From JASLQO01 sp002327525 (GTDB taxonomy: Bacteria > Pseudomonadota > Gammaproteobacteria > Pseudomonadales > Azotimanducaceae): DNA of 64,000 nt. The position numbers were made by a program, and so were the translations under genes. Below, piece by piece: positions 26,081-34,338 of the stretch. Below the pieces are notes generated by a model, which was not told where the DNA came from, did not search any database, and saw nothing but the letters and a program-made list of their open reading frames with translations. Position 1 is the stretch's first letter, and each line of letters begins with the position of its first letter. The stretch lies in contig JASLQO010000031.1 in NCBI GenBank assembly GCA_030744435.1, positions 114,123 through 178,122 of the forward strand, written 5' to 3'.

Positions 26081-28200
26081 CTGCGTTCGAGGTTTTGCAG
26101 CAGCAGCGTCTCCTCAAACAGCGGATCGCGGAGCGTCTCAGAGGCATACGCCGACGCCTGATCCGCATAGTGGGGTGAGTCTTCGTCCAGCGTGGCGGAT
26201 CCGAAATGGTGCGTACCGCGAATCTGCTGGCGGCCCTCGACGTCCCAACTGACCAGATAGTAGAGGCCATCCCCGGCGACGTTCGTGAGATAGCCATTCT
26301 CATCCATCCCCCGCCCATAGATGGCTCGCAGGATGTCGGGACCACCTCCCACGGGCAGATTGAGCCCACCACGGACATGGCGATTCACCTCACCCCACTC
26401 GGGTTCGAGACTGCCGTGGTGTTGCAGTAACCGGGTCGCGCAGCGTTCGATCGCGGCGCGTAACTCCTCACTGTGCAACCGTTCTCCCTCAACCTCCCAG
26501 TCGGTCGCGACGACACACACTCCGAGAGCTGCCTGTCGGTTACCTATACCGGTGCCCAGATCCCACCTGGCGAGCACATCCTGTGCCTGACTAATCAGAT
26601 CTGAGGAAGCTGCATCCAGTTCAAACGCCTGACGCACCCATCCGGCTGCGCGCGAGGCGCTCGAATAGTATTTATCGTGCTTGATGTCGAAAAACTCCTG
26701 CTCATCGATGGGCCCGAGGACATCGAACAACTCCAGAGCCCTGCGCGAACGATTGGTGATTAGCGTCTGGAAACCATCTGCGGGTGAGAAATCCGCGGGG
26801 TCCGGATCTTCATGGCCCGCCGTGACCCGGAAAGGTGTTTGATTAGCGCTGACAACGTAGCCCGAGTCGGGGTTTCGGACCTGGGGTAGTGCATCGAACG
26901 GCAGGTACGACGACCAGATCAACGATGAATCGTCACCCGGCAGATACCGCGACCAGTCGTAGCCGGGTGTGCGCCGCGGCGTCAGGGAGTTGTGCAGGAA
27001 CACGATGTTGCCCCCCGCATCGGCAGCCACGAAATTGAAGTTCGCGAAACTCTGCATGCCCATGACGGCCATCCATTCGTCAACGCTCGCCGCGTGCCCG
27101 AGTCGATACCATTGATCCGCCTGTCGAATCTCGCCGTCACCGGCGTAACGCACGGCGTAGGTGCCGTGTTGCGTGCGCAGGACGGGGCCGTGCCGGCTGC
27201 GCAGCACCTCCTGGGTCGAGGTCCATGGCAGCCATTCCCAGAGCGTGAGCTCAATATCCACGCTTCTTTGCTCCAGCGCGACCCACTCGCCATCGAGTCT
27301 GTACAGCGAATCGTCCTCGGGGTGCATTTCCAACACGTACACATCCACCAAATCCGGGCGGTTCACGGTGGCCGCCCATGCGACCCGCCGATTGAAACCG
27401 AGCGAGATGCTGGGGCTGCCGGGAAACAGTCCGCCCATCACATCGAGACCCGCGTTGCTGCGCACGTGCGCCTCGTACCAGGCGACAGGTCCCGTCGTCG
27501 GCTGGTGCGAGTTGATCGCGAGTCTCGTGGCGCCATCCGTGGTATAGCGTGGCGACACGGCCAGAGCATTGGAACCCACCGGGACGCCGCCGAGAAGCAG
27601 ATCCCGTTCGCCGTCCACAACCGAGACGGAGGTCGTCCCTGGTCGGCTGACAGCATGCGCACGTTCAGAACCCATGATCTTGCGGATTTCGCCTTCGAAA
27701 CCGTAGAACAACAGGTGCCGCAACACGTTGCCCGCCACCACGTCATGTGCCGTAATCGGCAAGACATCAGCGTGGCGCACCGACTCCGGATGCGTGGCGG
27801 CATAGTAGTTGAGTCCATCTACGAATCCCTCGATGTACTGCCGGACGGCACTCGACAACTCGTGTTCATACCGTGCCTCGATGTCCGGCCAGATGCCCAG
27901 CCACTTCACCAGGTAGTCAGTCGCCGCCGCGTCGGGACCGTTGTAGCGTGCGTTGGTGCCACGATAGAACGGGATCTGATCTTCGATGAGCGCCCAGTGA
28001 TCCTCTCCCTGAGCGTAGGCAAGACCGAACGCGGCATCGGCATCTTGTCTTCCATGGACATGAGGCACGCCCCAGATATCCCGACGTATGGTGAATTCGT
28101 ACCCTGCCCGTTTGGCGAGATGGGCCGCCGCATCGAATGGCGGTTGGGAATCGCACCCGGCAAGGACCACAACGGAGATTGCTAGCATCAGTCTGCCCAA
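26068..28200 (-). CDS. Penicillin acylase family lipoprotein
   Basis: This 710-residue Ntn hydrolase carries a lipoprotein signal at its start (LAISVVVLAGC; lipobox LAGC, Cys about residue 16), so it is probably anchored in the envelope. The alpha part shows YEFTIRRDIWGVPHVHG and GLAYAQGEDHW. The beta chain should start at Ser in GVPVG-SNALAVSP (about residue 213), followed by SHQPTTGPVAWYEAHV and GFNRRVAWAATVNRPDLVDV. TTG at 28200 has GGGAGG 8 nt upstream; ATG at 28188 is an in-frame alternative. The family includes beta-lactam and acyl-homoserine-lactone acylases; the substrate cannot be told. It is divergent from the peroxiredoxin-like selenoprotein gene. Confidence 0.88.
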   Translation of the reverse strand: MGRLMLAISVVVLAGCDSQPPFDAAAHLAKRAGYEFTIRRDIWGVPHVHGRQDADAAFGLAYAQGEDHWALIEDQIPFYRGTNARYNGPDAAATDYLVKWLGIWPDIEARYEHELSSAVRQYIEGFVDGLNYYAATHPESVRHADVLPITAHDVVAGNVLRHLLFYGFEGEIRKIMGSERAHAVSRPGTTSVSVVDGERDLLLGGVPVGSNALAVSPRYTTDGATRLAINSHQPTTGPVAWYEAHVRSNAGLDVMGGLFPGSPSISLGFNRRVAWAATVNRPDLVDVYVLEMHPEDDSLYRLDGEWVALEQRSVDIELTLWEWLPWTSTQEVLRSRHGPVLRTQHGTYAVRYAGDGEIRQADQWYRLGHAASVDEWMAVMGMQSFANFNFVAADAGGNIVFLHNSLTPRRTPGYDWSRYLPGDDSSLIWSSYLPFDALPQVRNPDSGYVVSANQTPFRVTAGHEDPDPADFSPADGFQTLITNRSRRALELFDVLGPIDEQEFFDIKHDKYYSSASRAAGWVRQAFELDAASSDLISQAQDVLARWDLGTGIGNRQAALGVCVVATDWEVEGERLHSEELRAAIERCATRLLQHHGSLEPEWGEVNRHVRGGLNLPVGGGPDILRAIYGRGMDENGYLTNVAGDGLYYLVSWDVEGRQQIRGTHHFGSATLDEDSPHYADQASAYASETLRDPLFEETLLLQNLERSYSP

Positions 28201-28351
28201 CTCAAAAACCTCCCTTCCACTTTCGGCAACGCATGGCGCATGCTACCTCACCCGGGCGAATGGTGGCCGGAACCTCGGCCAGAAGCAGAGCCTAAACGCT
28301 ACGGACCCTCCAATCACAGGCTCCGTACACAGGTGGAGGAACAAAACAATC

Positions 28352-29533
28352 GTGCACACAATCACATCGCTCAATATGGGGCTGGTCTCAGTGCTGATTG
28401 CCGTGGCCACCCTCTTTGCAACCCAGGTCCGGAGTGAAGACCATCCCCGCTACAAACCCTCCTCCCGAAGTGCTGAAGCGATGGACATTCGCACCAACAC
28501 ATACGGCGCAAGCCTCGATGCTCCCGATGCTCTCGGTGTCGGAGATCTCGTTGCCGACTTCACGCTGCCGCGCGCCGGTGGCGGCCAGGTCTCTCTGCAG
28601 GACAGACGCGCGAGCGGCCCGGTCGTGCTCATCTTCTACCGAGGACACTGGTGACCCGCCTGCAATGTGCAGCTCGGTGAGTTGCAGCACCAGATCGGGA
28701 GATTTACCGACCGCGGGGTATCGGTCATCGCCCTGTCCGTCGACGAGCCCATGGCCTCGCTTGCCATGATTCGCCGTTTAGGCCTCAGGTTCGATCTCGC
28801 CAGCGATCCGGATCAGGCCATCGTTCGGGCCTTCCACGTTCAGAATCCCGATACACGCGAACTCGCGCTGCATGCGGTGTACATCATCGACCCGAATGGG
28901 AAGGTGTTCTTCCGCAAGGTCGGCAGGCGCCGTCCCGTGTCGGCCGAACTGATCGACGCGATCGACGCGTGGCGCGGCGAATATCCTCGCACAGACGAGA
29001 AGATCGCACCCCGCCGGCGTAGCGCCGTGGCATTTCCGCGCAATAACTACCAGACCCTGCTGGCGCTCAGCATCGTCGGACCCCGTCCGGATACGGTGCC
29101 CTCCGAGGGCTTGCTCGGCGTGCAGATTCTCATCGAACAAGGCCGATCCGATGATGCTCTGATTGCGTTCAGACGTCTGATGGACAGTGCATCGCATGCA
29201 GTCGAAGGCGAGCTGATCGATACCGCGACGTGGCTGGTACGCGATATTTTCCTGGCTGATACGCCCGCCGCCATCGACGCCGGGAAAGACCTCAATCGGC
29301 GTCTGCGCCGTGTCAGCGAACTCGAAACGCAAATGAATACCGCTGACAGCGACGACGATCGCGATGCGCTTCAGCAAACACTGGCAGGTGCGCGGGCCAG
29401 GCTGTCCCGGGCGCGTGCGGAAATCGATCGGCATGCGGCAGAATGGAACCTACGCTACGCCAAGACGACTCTGCGCTCTTTCTCCGAGGTCGCACGGGCG
29501 ACAGCGCGAAAGACGGCGGCATCGGCGCCGTAG
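28352..29533 (+). CDS. Peroxiredoxin-like selenoprotein (Sec at in-frame TGA, 28652-28654)
   Basis: Two same-frame ORFs are separated only by TGA 28652-28654. Read through, they encode 393 residues. The thioredoxin-fold part shows GDLVADFTLPRAGGG, then FYRGHW-U101-PAC104-NVQLGEL, then VSVIALSVDEPMASLAMIR and HAVYIIDPNGKVFFRKVG. Relatives have FYRGxWCPxC, so the TGA replaces the first (peroxidatic) Cys, giving UxxC. A ~170-residue C-terminal extension of helical character follows. GTG 28352 has GGAGGA upstream and yields a signal peptide (LVSVLIAVATLFATQVRS), so the protein should be periplasmic; ATG 28376 is an alternative start. Predicted role: thiol-dependent peroxidase or disulfide reductase. 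Standard callers would report only a truncated gene. Confidence 0.9.
28669..28685 (+). promoter_or_regulatory. Bacterial SECIS hairpin of the peroxiredoxin-like selenoprotein
   Basis: GCAGCTC-GGT-GAGTTGC forms a 7-bp stem (one G-U pair) closed by a GGU triloop. It begins 15 nt and its loop 22 nt after the TGA. An apical GGU at this distance is the feature recognised by SelB in known bacterial SECIS elements. Confidence 0.7.
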
Positions 29534-29545
29534 GCGAGACTCGCT

Positions 29546-30301
29546 TCAATCGACGAGGCGACGCACGTCCGCCGCTCTGGGTCCGCCCGGCAGGATCATC
29601 ACCACCACATCGTCGAACCCCGCCTCCGCGTAGTGGTCGAGGCGATCCTGCAGTTCGCCGAGATCACAATCACCGCCGAGCTGAACGGTCGACACGATGG
29701 CACGGCCTCCGCCTGCGCCGCGGTATCTCGCTATCGTATCGCTTAGCTGTTCGACCGTCCGGTTGGCGCCCGATGCAATCCAGCCATCGAATTCGTGTGC
29801 GGCACGTTCCACACCGGCACCCCACGTGCCGAGGAACAGCGGCAGTCCACCGGCCATGGCTGGCCACGGGCTCAATGCGGACACCCCGTTGCCGCCGGTG
29901 GAGAATATCTGCCGAAGTTCAACCATCGCCTCATCAAACGCACCGAACCGGGCGTCGTAGTCCCGCCCGAAAGCGATGAAATCCTGTTCTGTCGAGCCGG
30001 CGCCCACGCCGAGAAGCAAGCGGTCGCCGCAAATCTGTCGAAGCGAAAGAACCCGATGCGCCAGATCCATGGGCTGGTAGAGCGGCACCTGCACGATCGC
30101 AGTGCCGATCTCCACATCCCGCGCGACGCTCGCCGCAACGGCAAGTGTAATGAACGGGTCGGTGATCATGAAGCCGCGGCCAATGGCCTGCACCGACCAC
30201 AGGCTGTCATACCCTTCACCGCTGTATGTTCTGGCCTGCTCTGCGAGTATTTCCCCCTGAGCGGCGTCCACGATGGGGCCGAGCAAAGCACCCAACTTCA
30301 T
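29546..30301 (-). CDS. LLM-class flavin-dependent oxidoreductase (short form)
   Basis: This 251-residue luciferase-like barrel protein shows MKLGALLGPIVDAAQG, then GEGYDSLWSVQAIGRGF, VEIGTAIVQVPLYQPMDLAH and RLLLGVGAGSTEQDFIAFG. It is shorter than the ~340-residue relatives at 14991 and 42144, lacking part of the barrel's insertion region, but is uninterrupted. GGGAAG lies upstream of the ATG. It converges with the selenoprotein gene, with 12 nt between the stops. The cofactor (FMN or F420) and substrate are unknown. Confidence 0.8.
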   Translation of the reverse strand: MKLGALLGPIVDAAQGEILAEQARTYSGEGYDSLWSVQAIGRGFMITDPFITLAVAASVARDVEIGTAIVQVPLYQPMDLAHRVLSLRQICGDRLLLGVGAGSTEQDFIAFGRDYDARFGAFDEAMVELRQIFSTGGNGVSALSPWPAMAGGLPLFLGTWGAGVERAAHEFDGWIASGANRTVEQLSDTIARYRGAGGGRAIVSTVQLGGDCDLGELQDRLDHYAEAGFDDVVVMILPGGPRAADVRRLVD

Positions 30302-30490
30302 GTCGCTTCCCTTGTCTTCCAGGACAAAGCGAACGTTACCGAGGCGCCATCACGATGGCCAGTCTATCTTCGACACTCCGTCGTCAATGGTATCCTGTTA
30401 CGCACCGTCACCCATGCCGCCAAAAAACTTTCATGAAAACTAGTCGCGCGGGAGGACCTCCATGATGCATCGTCAACGGAACCTCTGGCC

Positions 30491-31198
30491 ATGGAGCCTG
30501 CTGCTCCTGTGTCTCATCCTGCACGACGCATCCAGGCACAGATGGCCGCCCCGGATCGCCACCGTTTCGACCTGCCGCGCGACGCCGCCCGCAAGCCCTA
30601 CGAGAGCTTCTCGTTTCTCGGCCTCAAGGCCGGGATGATCGCACTGGACGTCGGTGCCTACGCCGGCTATACCAGCGAAATGTTGGCAGCCGCGGTGGGT
30701 CCGCACGGCCGCGTGTACTCTCACAACACCCAGCGAGTGCTGGAACGTTACGCCGATGGTTACTACCGAAGAACCATAGAGGAGCGTCTGGCGAACAACC
30801 GTCTGCCCAACGTGAATCTGCACGTCACCCCATATGAGGACCTGCAGCTGGAAGAAACGATCGATGTCGCATTTCTCGGCAATCTCCTACACGACTTTTA
30901 CTATCAAAACGGCCGCGAACGCGCCCTGTCCTTCCTGATCGCCATCCGCCGCACCTTGAAACCAGACGGAGTGCTCGGCATAACCGATCACATCGGTATC
31001 CCGGGCAAAGACAATGCCAGTCTGCACCGCATAGAAACCTCCATCGCTCGCGAGTTGTTGAGCGACGCAGGATTCGAGATCGCCGCCGAGAGCGACTTGT
31101 TCGCCAACCCCCGGGACGATCATAGCCTCATGGTGTACGACGAACGTGTTTACCGCCGTACCGATCGTTTCTTCTTCAGAACGGTTCCTGCACGATAA
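30491..31198 (+). CDS. Class I SAM-dependent methyltransferase, export signal out of frame
   Basis: The conserved part of this 235-residue frame has RDAARKPYESFSFLGLKAG, the SAM motif IALDVGAYAGYTSEMLAAAV near 50, VAFLGNLLHDFYY near 130, and RTLKPDGVLGITDH near 160. Relatives of this group are usually secreted. Here a strong ribosome site (GGGAGG) precedes ATG 30462, which starts a good signal peptide (MMHRQRNLWPWSLLLLCLIL) in a different frame, closed by a stop downstream. A single frameshift near 30520 would join it to RRIQAQMAAPDRH. The ATG at 30491 has no ribosome site. The gene may thus be recently broken or make a mislocalised protein. Confidence 0.65.
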   Translation: MEPAAPVSHPARRIQAQMAAPDRHRFDLPRDAARKPYESFSFLGLKAGMIALDVGAYAGYTSEMLAAAVGPHGRVYSHNTQRVLERYADGYYRRTIEERLANNRLPNVNLHVTPYEDLQLEETIDVAFLGNLLHDFYYQNGRERALSFLIAIRRTLKPDGVLGITDHIGIPGKDNASLHRIETSIARELLSDAGFEIAAESDLFANPRDDHSLMVYDERVYRRTDRFFFRTVPAR

Positions 31199-31234
31199 CG
31201 ACACCGCCCGCCGCAGGCCCTGGCCGATGGCAAC

Positions 31235-32272
31235 CTACCGCGGTGATGCGGATCTGTGCAGGACGAAGATCGTGCTACCGAGCAACAGCAGCGCCACACC
31301 CTGATGACTCGCCGCCAACGCCACCGGCACGCCGAACAAGATGGTCACAACACCGAGCAGAACCTGTGATATGAGTGCCGCGAGCATCAACCAGACGCCG
31401 ATTCTGATCTGTACCGGCGGGTGCATACGCAATCGGGAGACAGCAAACCAGACCATTACCGCGCTCGTGAGGTAGGCCAGCAGCCGATGGTTGAACTGAA
31501 TGGTCACCGGGTCTTCGAAGCTCGAATGCCAGATCCCCTCCGTGAACAAGCCCGCAGGAAAAAAGCTGTCGCCCATCAGCGGCCACGTACCGAACAGGAG
31601 CCCCGCCCGGGTACCCGCAACAAAGCCGCCGGACATCATGGTGAAAAACACGATGGCCACCGTGACAAGCGCGAACACATCGCGCTTGTGCTTACCTTCG
31701 GTTCCCGGATACAGCAAATCGAGAGCCACCCACAACATGGCGCCGAACACGATCACGGCAAGTGCCAGATGGGCCGTAAGGCGGTACTGGCTGACCATGG
31801 GATTGTCCACCAGACCGCTCTTGACCATGTACCAGCCCATCAGCCCCTGCAAACCGCCCAGGATCAACAACCCCAGCAGTTTCCCGCTCAGTGCCCCCTG
31901 CACCTGGCGCCGGAACACGAAGTAGATCAGGGGCACGACGAAGATCACACCGATGCCGCGACCGAGCAATCGGTGCGCGTATTCGAACCAGAAGATCGAC
32001 TTGAAGCCGTCCAGATCCATGCCGACATTCACTTTCTGGTACTCGGGAAAGCGTTTGTACTGTTCGAACGTGCTCTGCCACTCGCTCTCGGTCAGGGGCG
32101 GTATGACGCCCATGACCGGCTGCCAGTCCACCATGGATAATCCGGAGTGGGTTAGCCGGGTCACACCACCCAGCACCACCATGGCGAACACGACGACCGC
32201 ACAGGCCAGAAGCCAAGCCGCTATGTGACGATCGAAACGGGCGTGGCCCGCCGGTGAGTTTGGATTGTTCAT
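31235..32272 (-). CDS. Heme A synthase, COX15 (alphaproteobacterial/mitochondrial) type
   Basis: This 345-residue membrane protein with eight hydrophobic segments oxidises the C8 methyl of heme O to make heme A. The first loop reads VLGGVTRLTHSGLSMVDWQP, matching the COX15-type RLTxSGLSxxxWxPxxG rather than the CPDWP of the Bacillus type. Likely heme histidines are in FEYAHRLLGR near 108, YRLTAHLALAV near 175, QFNHRLLAYLTS near 270 and AASHQGVALLLL near 325. ATG 32272 overlaps the previous stop by 4 nt (ATGA). It is the third gene of the minus-strand CuA - CtaA - COX15 run, facing the oxidase operon. Confidence 0.88.
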   Translation of the reverse strand: MNNPNSPAGHARFDRHIAAWLLACAVVVFAMVVLGGVTRLTHSGLSMVDWQPVMGVIPPLTESEWQSTFEQYKRFPEYQKVNVGMDLDGFKSIFWFEYAHRLLGRGIGVIFVVPLIYFVFRRQVQGALSGKLLGLLILGGLQGLMGWYMVKSGLVDNPMVSQYRLTAHLALAVIVFGAMLWVALDLLYPGTEGKHKRDVFALVTVAIVFFTMMSGGFVAGTRAGLLFGTWPLMGDSFFPAGLFTEGIWHSSFEDPVTIQFNHRLLAYLTSAVMVWFAVSRLRMHPPVQIRIGVWLMLAALISQVLLGVVTILFGVPVALAASHQGVALLLLGSTIFVLHRSASPR

Positions 32273-33303
32273 TTGTGTTCTGTGTAGAGTGAGTTCGACG
32301 CTCGCGTGAGCAATACCACCCTGATGGTGACGAGCAGCAGCGCGGTCGCGGTGAGATTGTGAGCCAGCACGACGCCGAGCGACAGACCGGAAAGCACGGA
32401 GAAGGCGCCGAGTGCGAGCTGCAGGGTCAGAAGTCCCAGCAGCCATGCCGACCACGCTTGAAGCGAAGAGACACCCAGCGAGCGCACACCGGTCGTCGCC
32501 AGTACCACGGCGGCCACCACAGCACCCGCTCGATGCGCGATGTGGATGAATTCGGCGGAACGCTCTATCACGATGCGATCCTCCGAAAGTGTTAATTCGC
32601 GAAAGTACCAGAAACTCTCAAGCACTCCCCCGGCATCCGCCGCACCGCTGCCGCCGCAGGAAAACAGTTCCGGACACGCAACGCCCGCGAAATTCGCACT
32701 CACCCAGGCACCGAGCACGATTTGCACGACCAGTACGCCGAGCGCCAGGGTGGCCAGCCGCCGGGCCGACGCCGGGACGGCCACCGTGCCATGGCCGTCG
32801 ATTCCAAGCCACAGCCACCAGGCAAGTGCCAGCAGGGCCACACCGCCAACCAGGTTCACCGTGGCAATCGCCGGCATTGTCTTCAGGTAACTGGCCGGGC
32901 CGATTACGGACAACAGGAGAATGACGAACACCATCAGGTATGGAATGAATCTGATGACGCCCGAATGAGCCTCACCGATTTTCTGCCGCGCCTGGTAGAC
33001 CACCAGGAACACCAATATCACCAGCACCGTCGCGATGGAGCGGTGCAGGCGCTTCGCGGTCGCGGCGGGTGTCAACGCCATGTCGGCAACCTCGGCCGTA
33101 TTCTCGGGCTGCATCAGCTGACCCACCTGTCCGTAGCAGGCGGGCCAGTCACCGCAGTCGAGGCCCGCTTCAGTGTGTCGGATATAGCCGCTCAGCAGAT
33201 TGAGTGCCAGGGTCGCGACCATCACGACGATGCAGGCATAAAACGGTTTGTGCCCTGCAGGGCGCGTGTCTTCCACGAATCTGCGCAACCAATATTGATT
33301 CAA
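32269..33303 (-). CDS. Heme A synthase homologue, CtaA type
   Basis: This 344-residue, eight-helix protein of the COX15/CtaA family has the first loop GYIRHTEAGLDCGDWPACYG, with the Cys typical of CtaA. A second Cys pair lies in GVACPELFSCGG near 220, as in CtaA proteins with a paired-cysteine loop. Histidines lie in AKRLHRSIATVL, FIHIAHRAGAVV and VVLAHNLTATALL. Together with the COX15-type protein it overlaps, the cell encodes two different heme A synthase types in one operon. This one may act in heme A synthesis under other conditions or in heme handling. Confidence 0.85.
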   Translation of the reverse strand: MNQYWLRRFVEDTRPAGHKPFYACIVVMVATLALNLLSGYIRHTEAGLDCGDWPACYGQVGQLMQPENTAEVADMALTPAATAKRLHRSIATVLVILVFLVVYQARQKIGEAHSGVIRFIPYLMVFVILLLSVIGPASYLKTMPAIATVNLVGGVALLALAWWLWLGIDGHGTVAVPASARRLATLALGVLVVQIVLGAWVSANFAGVACPELFSCGGSGAADAGGVLESFWYFRELTLSEDRIVIERSAEFIHIAHRAGAVVAAVVLATTGVRSLGVSSLQAWSAWLLGLLTLQLALGAFSVLSGLSLGVVLAHNLTATALLLVTIRVVLLTRASNSLYTEHK

Positions 33304-33366
33304 GCAGCGTTCTTAGCAGGCGCGAACGCCGGAGGCAACTGCCGCACCGGTGTGTTCATCCGGCAG

Positions 33367-33933
33367 TCACCGTGAATCGTCCACCACTTCAGCGCCCGTC
33401 GACCGCACGATGTGCAGCGTTCCGATCATTTCCTCGTGCCCGACGCCGCAGTACTCACTGCAGGTGATCGTCCTCACCCCCGCAAGACGCGGTATCAGCG
33501 CCACCACCACTTCGTACCCCGGCAGCACGGGGACAGCTTCCAGTTCCGGCAGCATGGAGAACCCGTGAATCCAGTCGATCGAACTGAGATGCAACCTGTA
33601 GCTCCGGCCCTGCTCGAGCTGATAGGTCGGCCACCACTTCCATAATTCACCGACCAGGTAGAGATCGGTACCGGGGGGCGGTTTGGTGACCAGCCTCCCC
33701 TCGTCGTCCTCGACGGCATAGCGATCGATGAGTGATTGCGCCCTCGCCAGGAAGCGTTGCTCATCGACCGGTAGCGGACGCCATGCGCCTGAGTGTCCTG
33801 ACGCCGCGCTCCCGTCGTCATCACCTGGCTGTTGCAGCCGAGAGACCAGAAGCACGCCGAGGAGGAGGATCAGGATCGTACCGACCCAGATCACCTCCGT
33901 GCCGGATATGAACCGGGTGTCATTGCGTGTCAC
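33367..33933 (-). CDS. Stand-alone CuA protein (cytochrome c oxidase subunit II-like, one TM helix)
   Basis: This 188-residue protein has one N-terminal membrane helix (IWVGTILILLLGVLLVSRL, about 15-33) and a periplasmic cupredoxin domain. The full CuA ligand set is present: His in SSIDWIHGFSM, then CSEYCGVGHEEM with two Cys, His and Met. WKWWPTYQLEQG replaces the aromatic electron-entry region (usually W-x-W-x-F). It has only one helix where the other subunit II of this window (35900) has two. It lies 63 nt upstream of ctaA on the same strand. It could be an alternative subunit II or a copper/electron carrier for oxidase assembly. Confidence 0.82.
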   Translation of the reverse strand: MTRNDTRFISGTEVIWVGTILILLLGVLLVSRLQQPGDDDGSAASGHSGAWRPLPVDEQRFLARAQSLIDRYAVEDDEGRLVTKPPPGTDLYLVGELWKWWPTYQLEQGRSYRLHLSSIDWIHGFSMLPELEAVPVLPGYEVVVALIPRLAGVRTITCSEYCGVGHEEMIGTLHIVRSTGAEVVDDSR

Positions 33934-34218
33934 TTTTGGATTGAACTCTTCGTACCCATTGATGAAAACCGCTTCCCCGGCAGCGCGCCTCGTCTGTTAA
34001 GGCGCGCGCGTGCCCAAGGGCGTGCCCCGAAAGTCTATCGGAATCGTACTATCTGAAGCGAAATGACGGCCGATAAAACTATAAATGGCCGGCGCATCGG
34101 GACCTGGAATACCGTCTTGCTGAATTCAGCACACAAGCACCCCTCTGGTGATTTCAAGCACCAGCTACAGCAAGCCTAATGATTCCGTAACAACTTGGAA
34201 TTGCGTAAATGTGCGAAT

Positions 34219-34232
34219 TTGATCAGAATCAA
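34219..34232. promoter_or_regulatory. FNR/Anr-type box upstream of the oxidase operon
   Basis: TTGAT-CAGA-ATCAA is a perfect match to the FNR/Anr half-site consensus TTGAT-N4-ATCAA. It lies about 107 nt before the cox3 start, inside the 405-nt divergent region between the CuA gene and cox3. TAAAAT (34241-34246), a possible -10 box, lies just downstream, so a bound regulator could block it. The rest of the region (33934-34338) shows no gene. Confidence 0.65.
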
Positions 34233-34338
34233 ACTTTCGCTAAAATATGGTGAGCGAATGTTGCCCGTTCGACACGGGTTAACAGGGAGTCTTGCTAGCC
34301 AAAAACCACTGAAGAGAGTTGGGAAGCCGAGCATCCTT

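Noticed and set aside
26992..28185. 397-codon plus-strand frame inside the lipoprotein acylase gene
   Set aside because: Antisense shadow in a GC-rich gene whose opposite strand is a clear Ntn hydrolase; composition is rich in Arg/His with no motifs.
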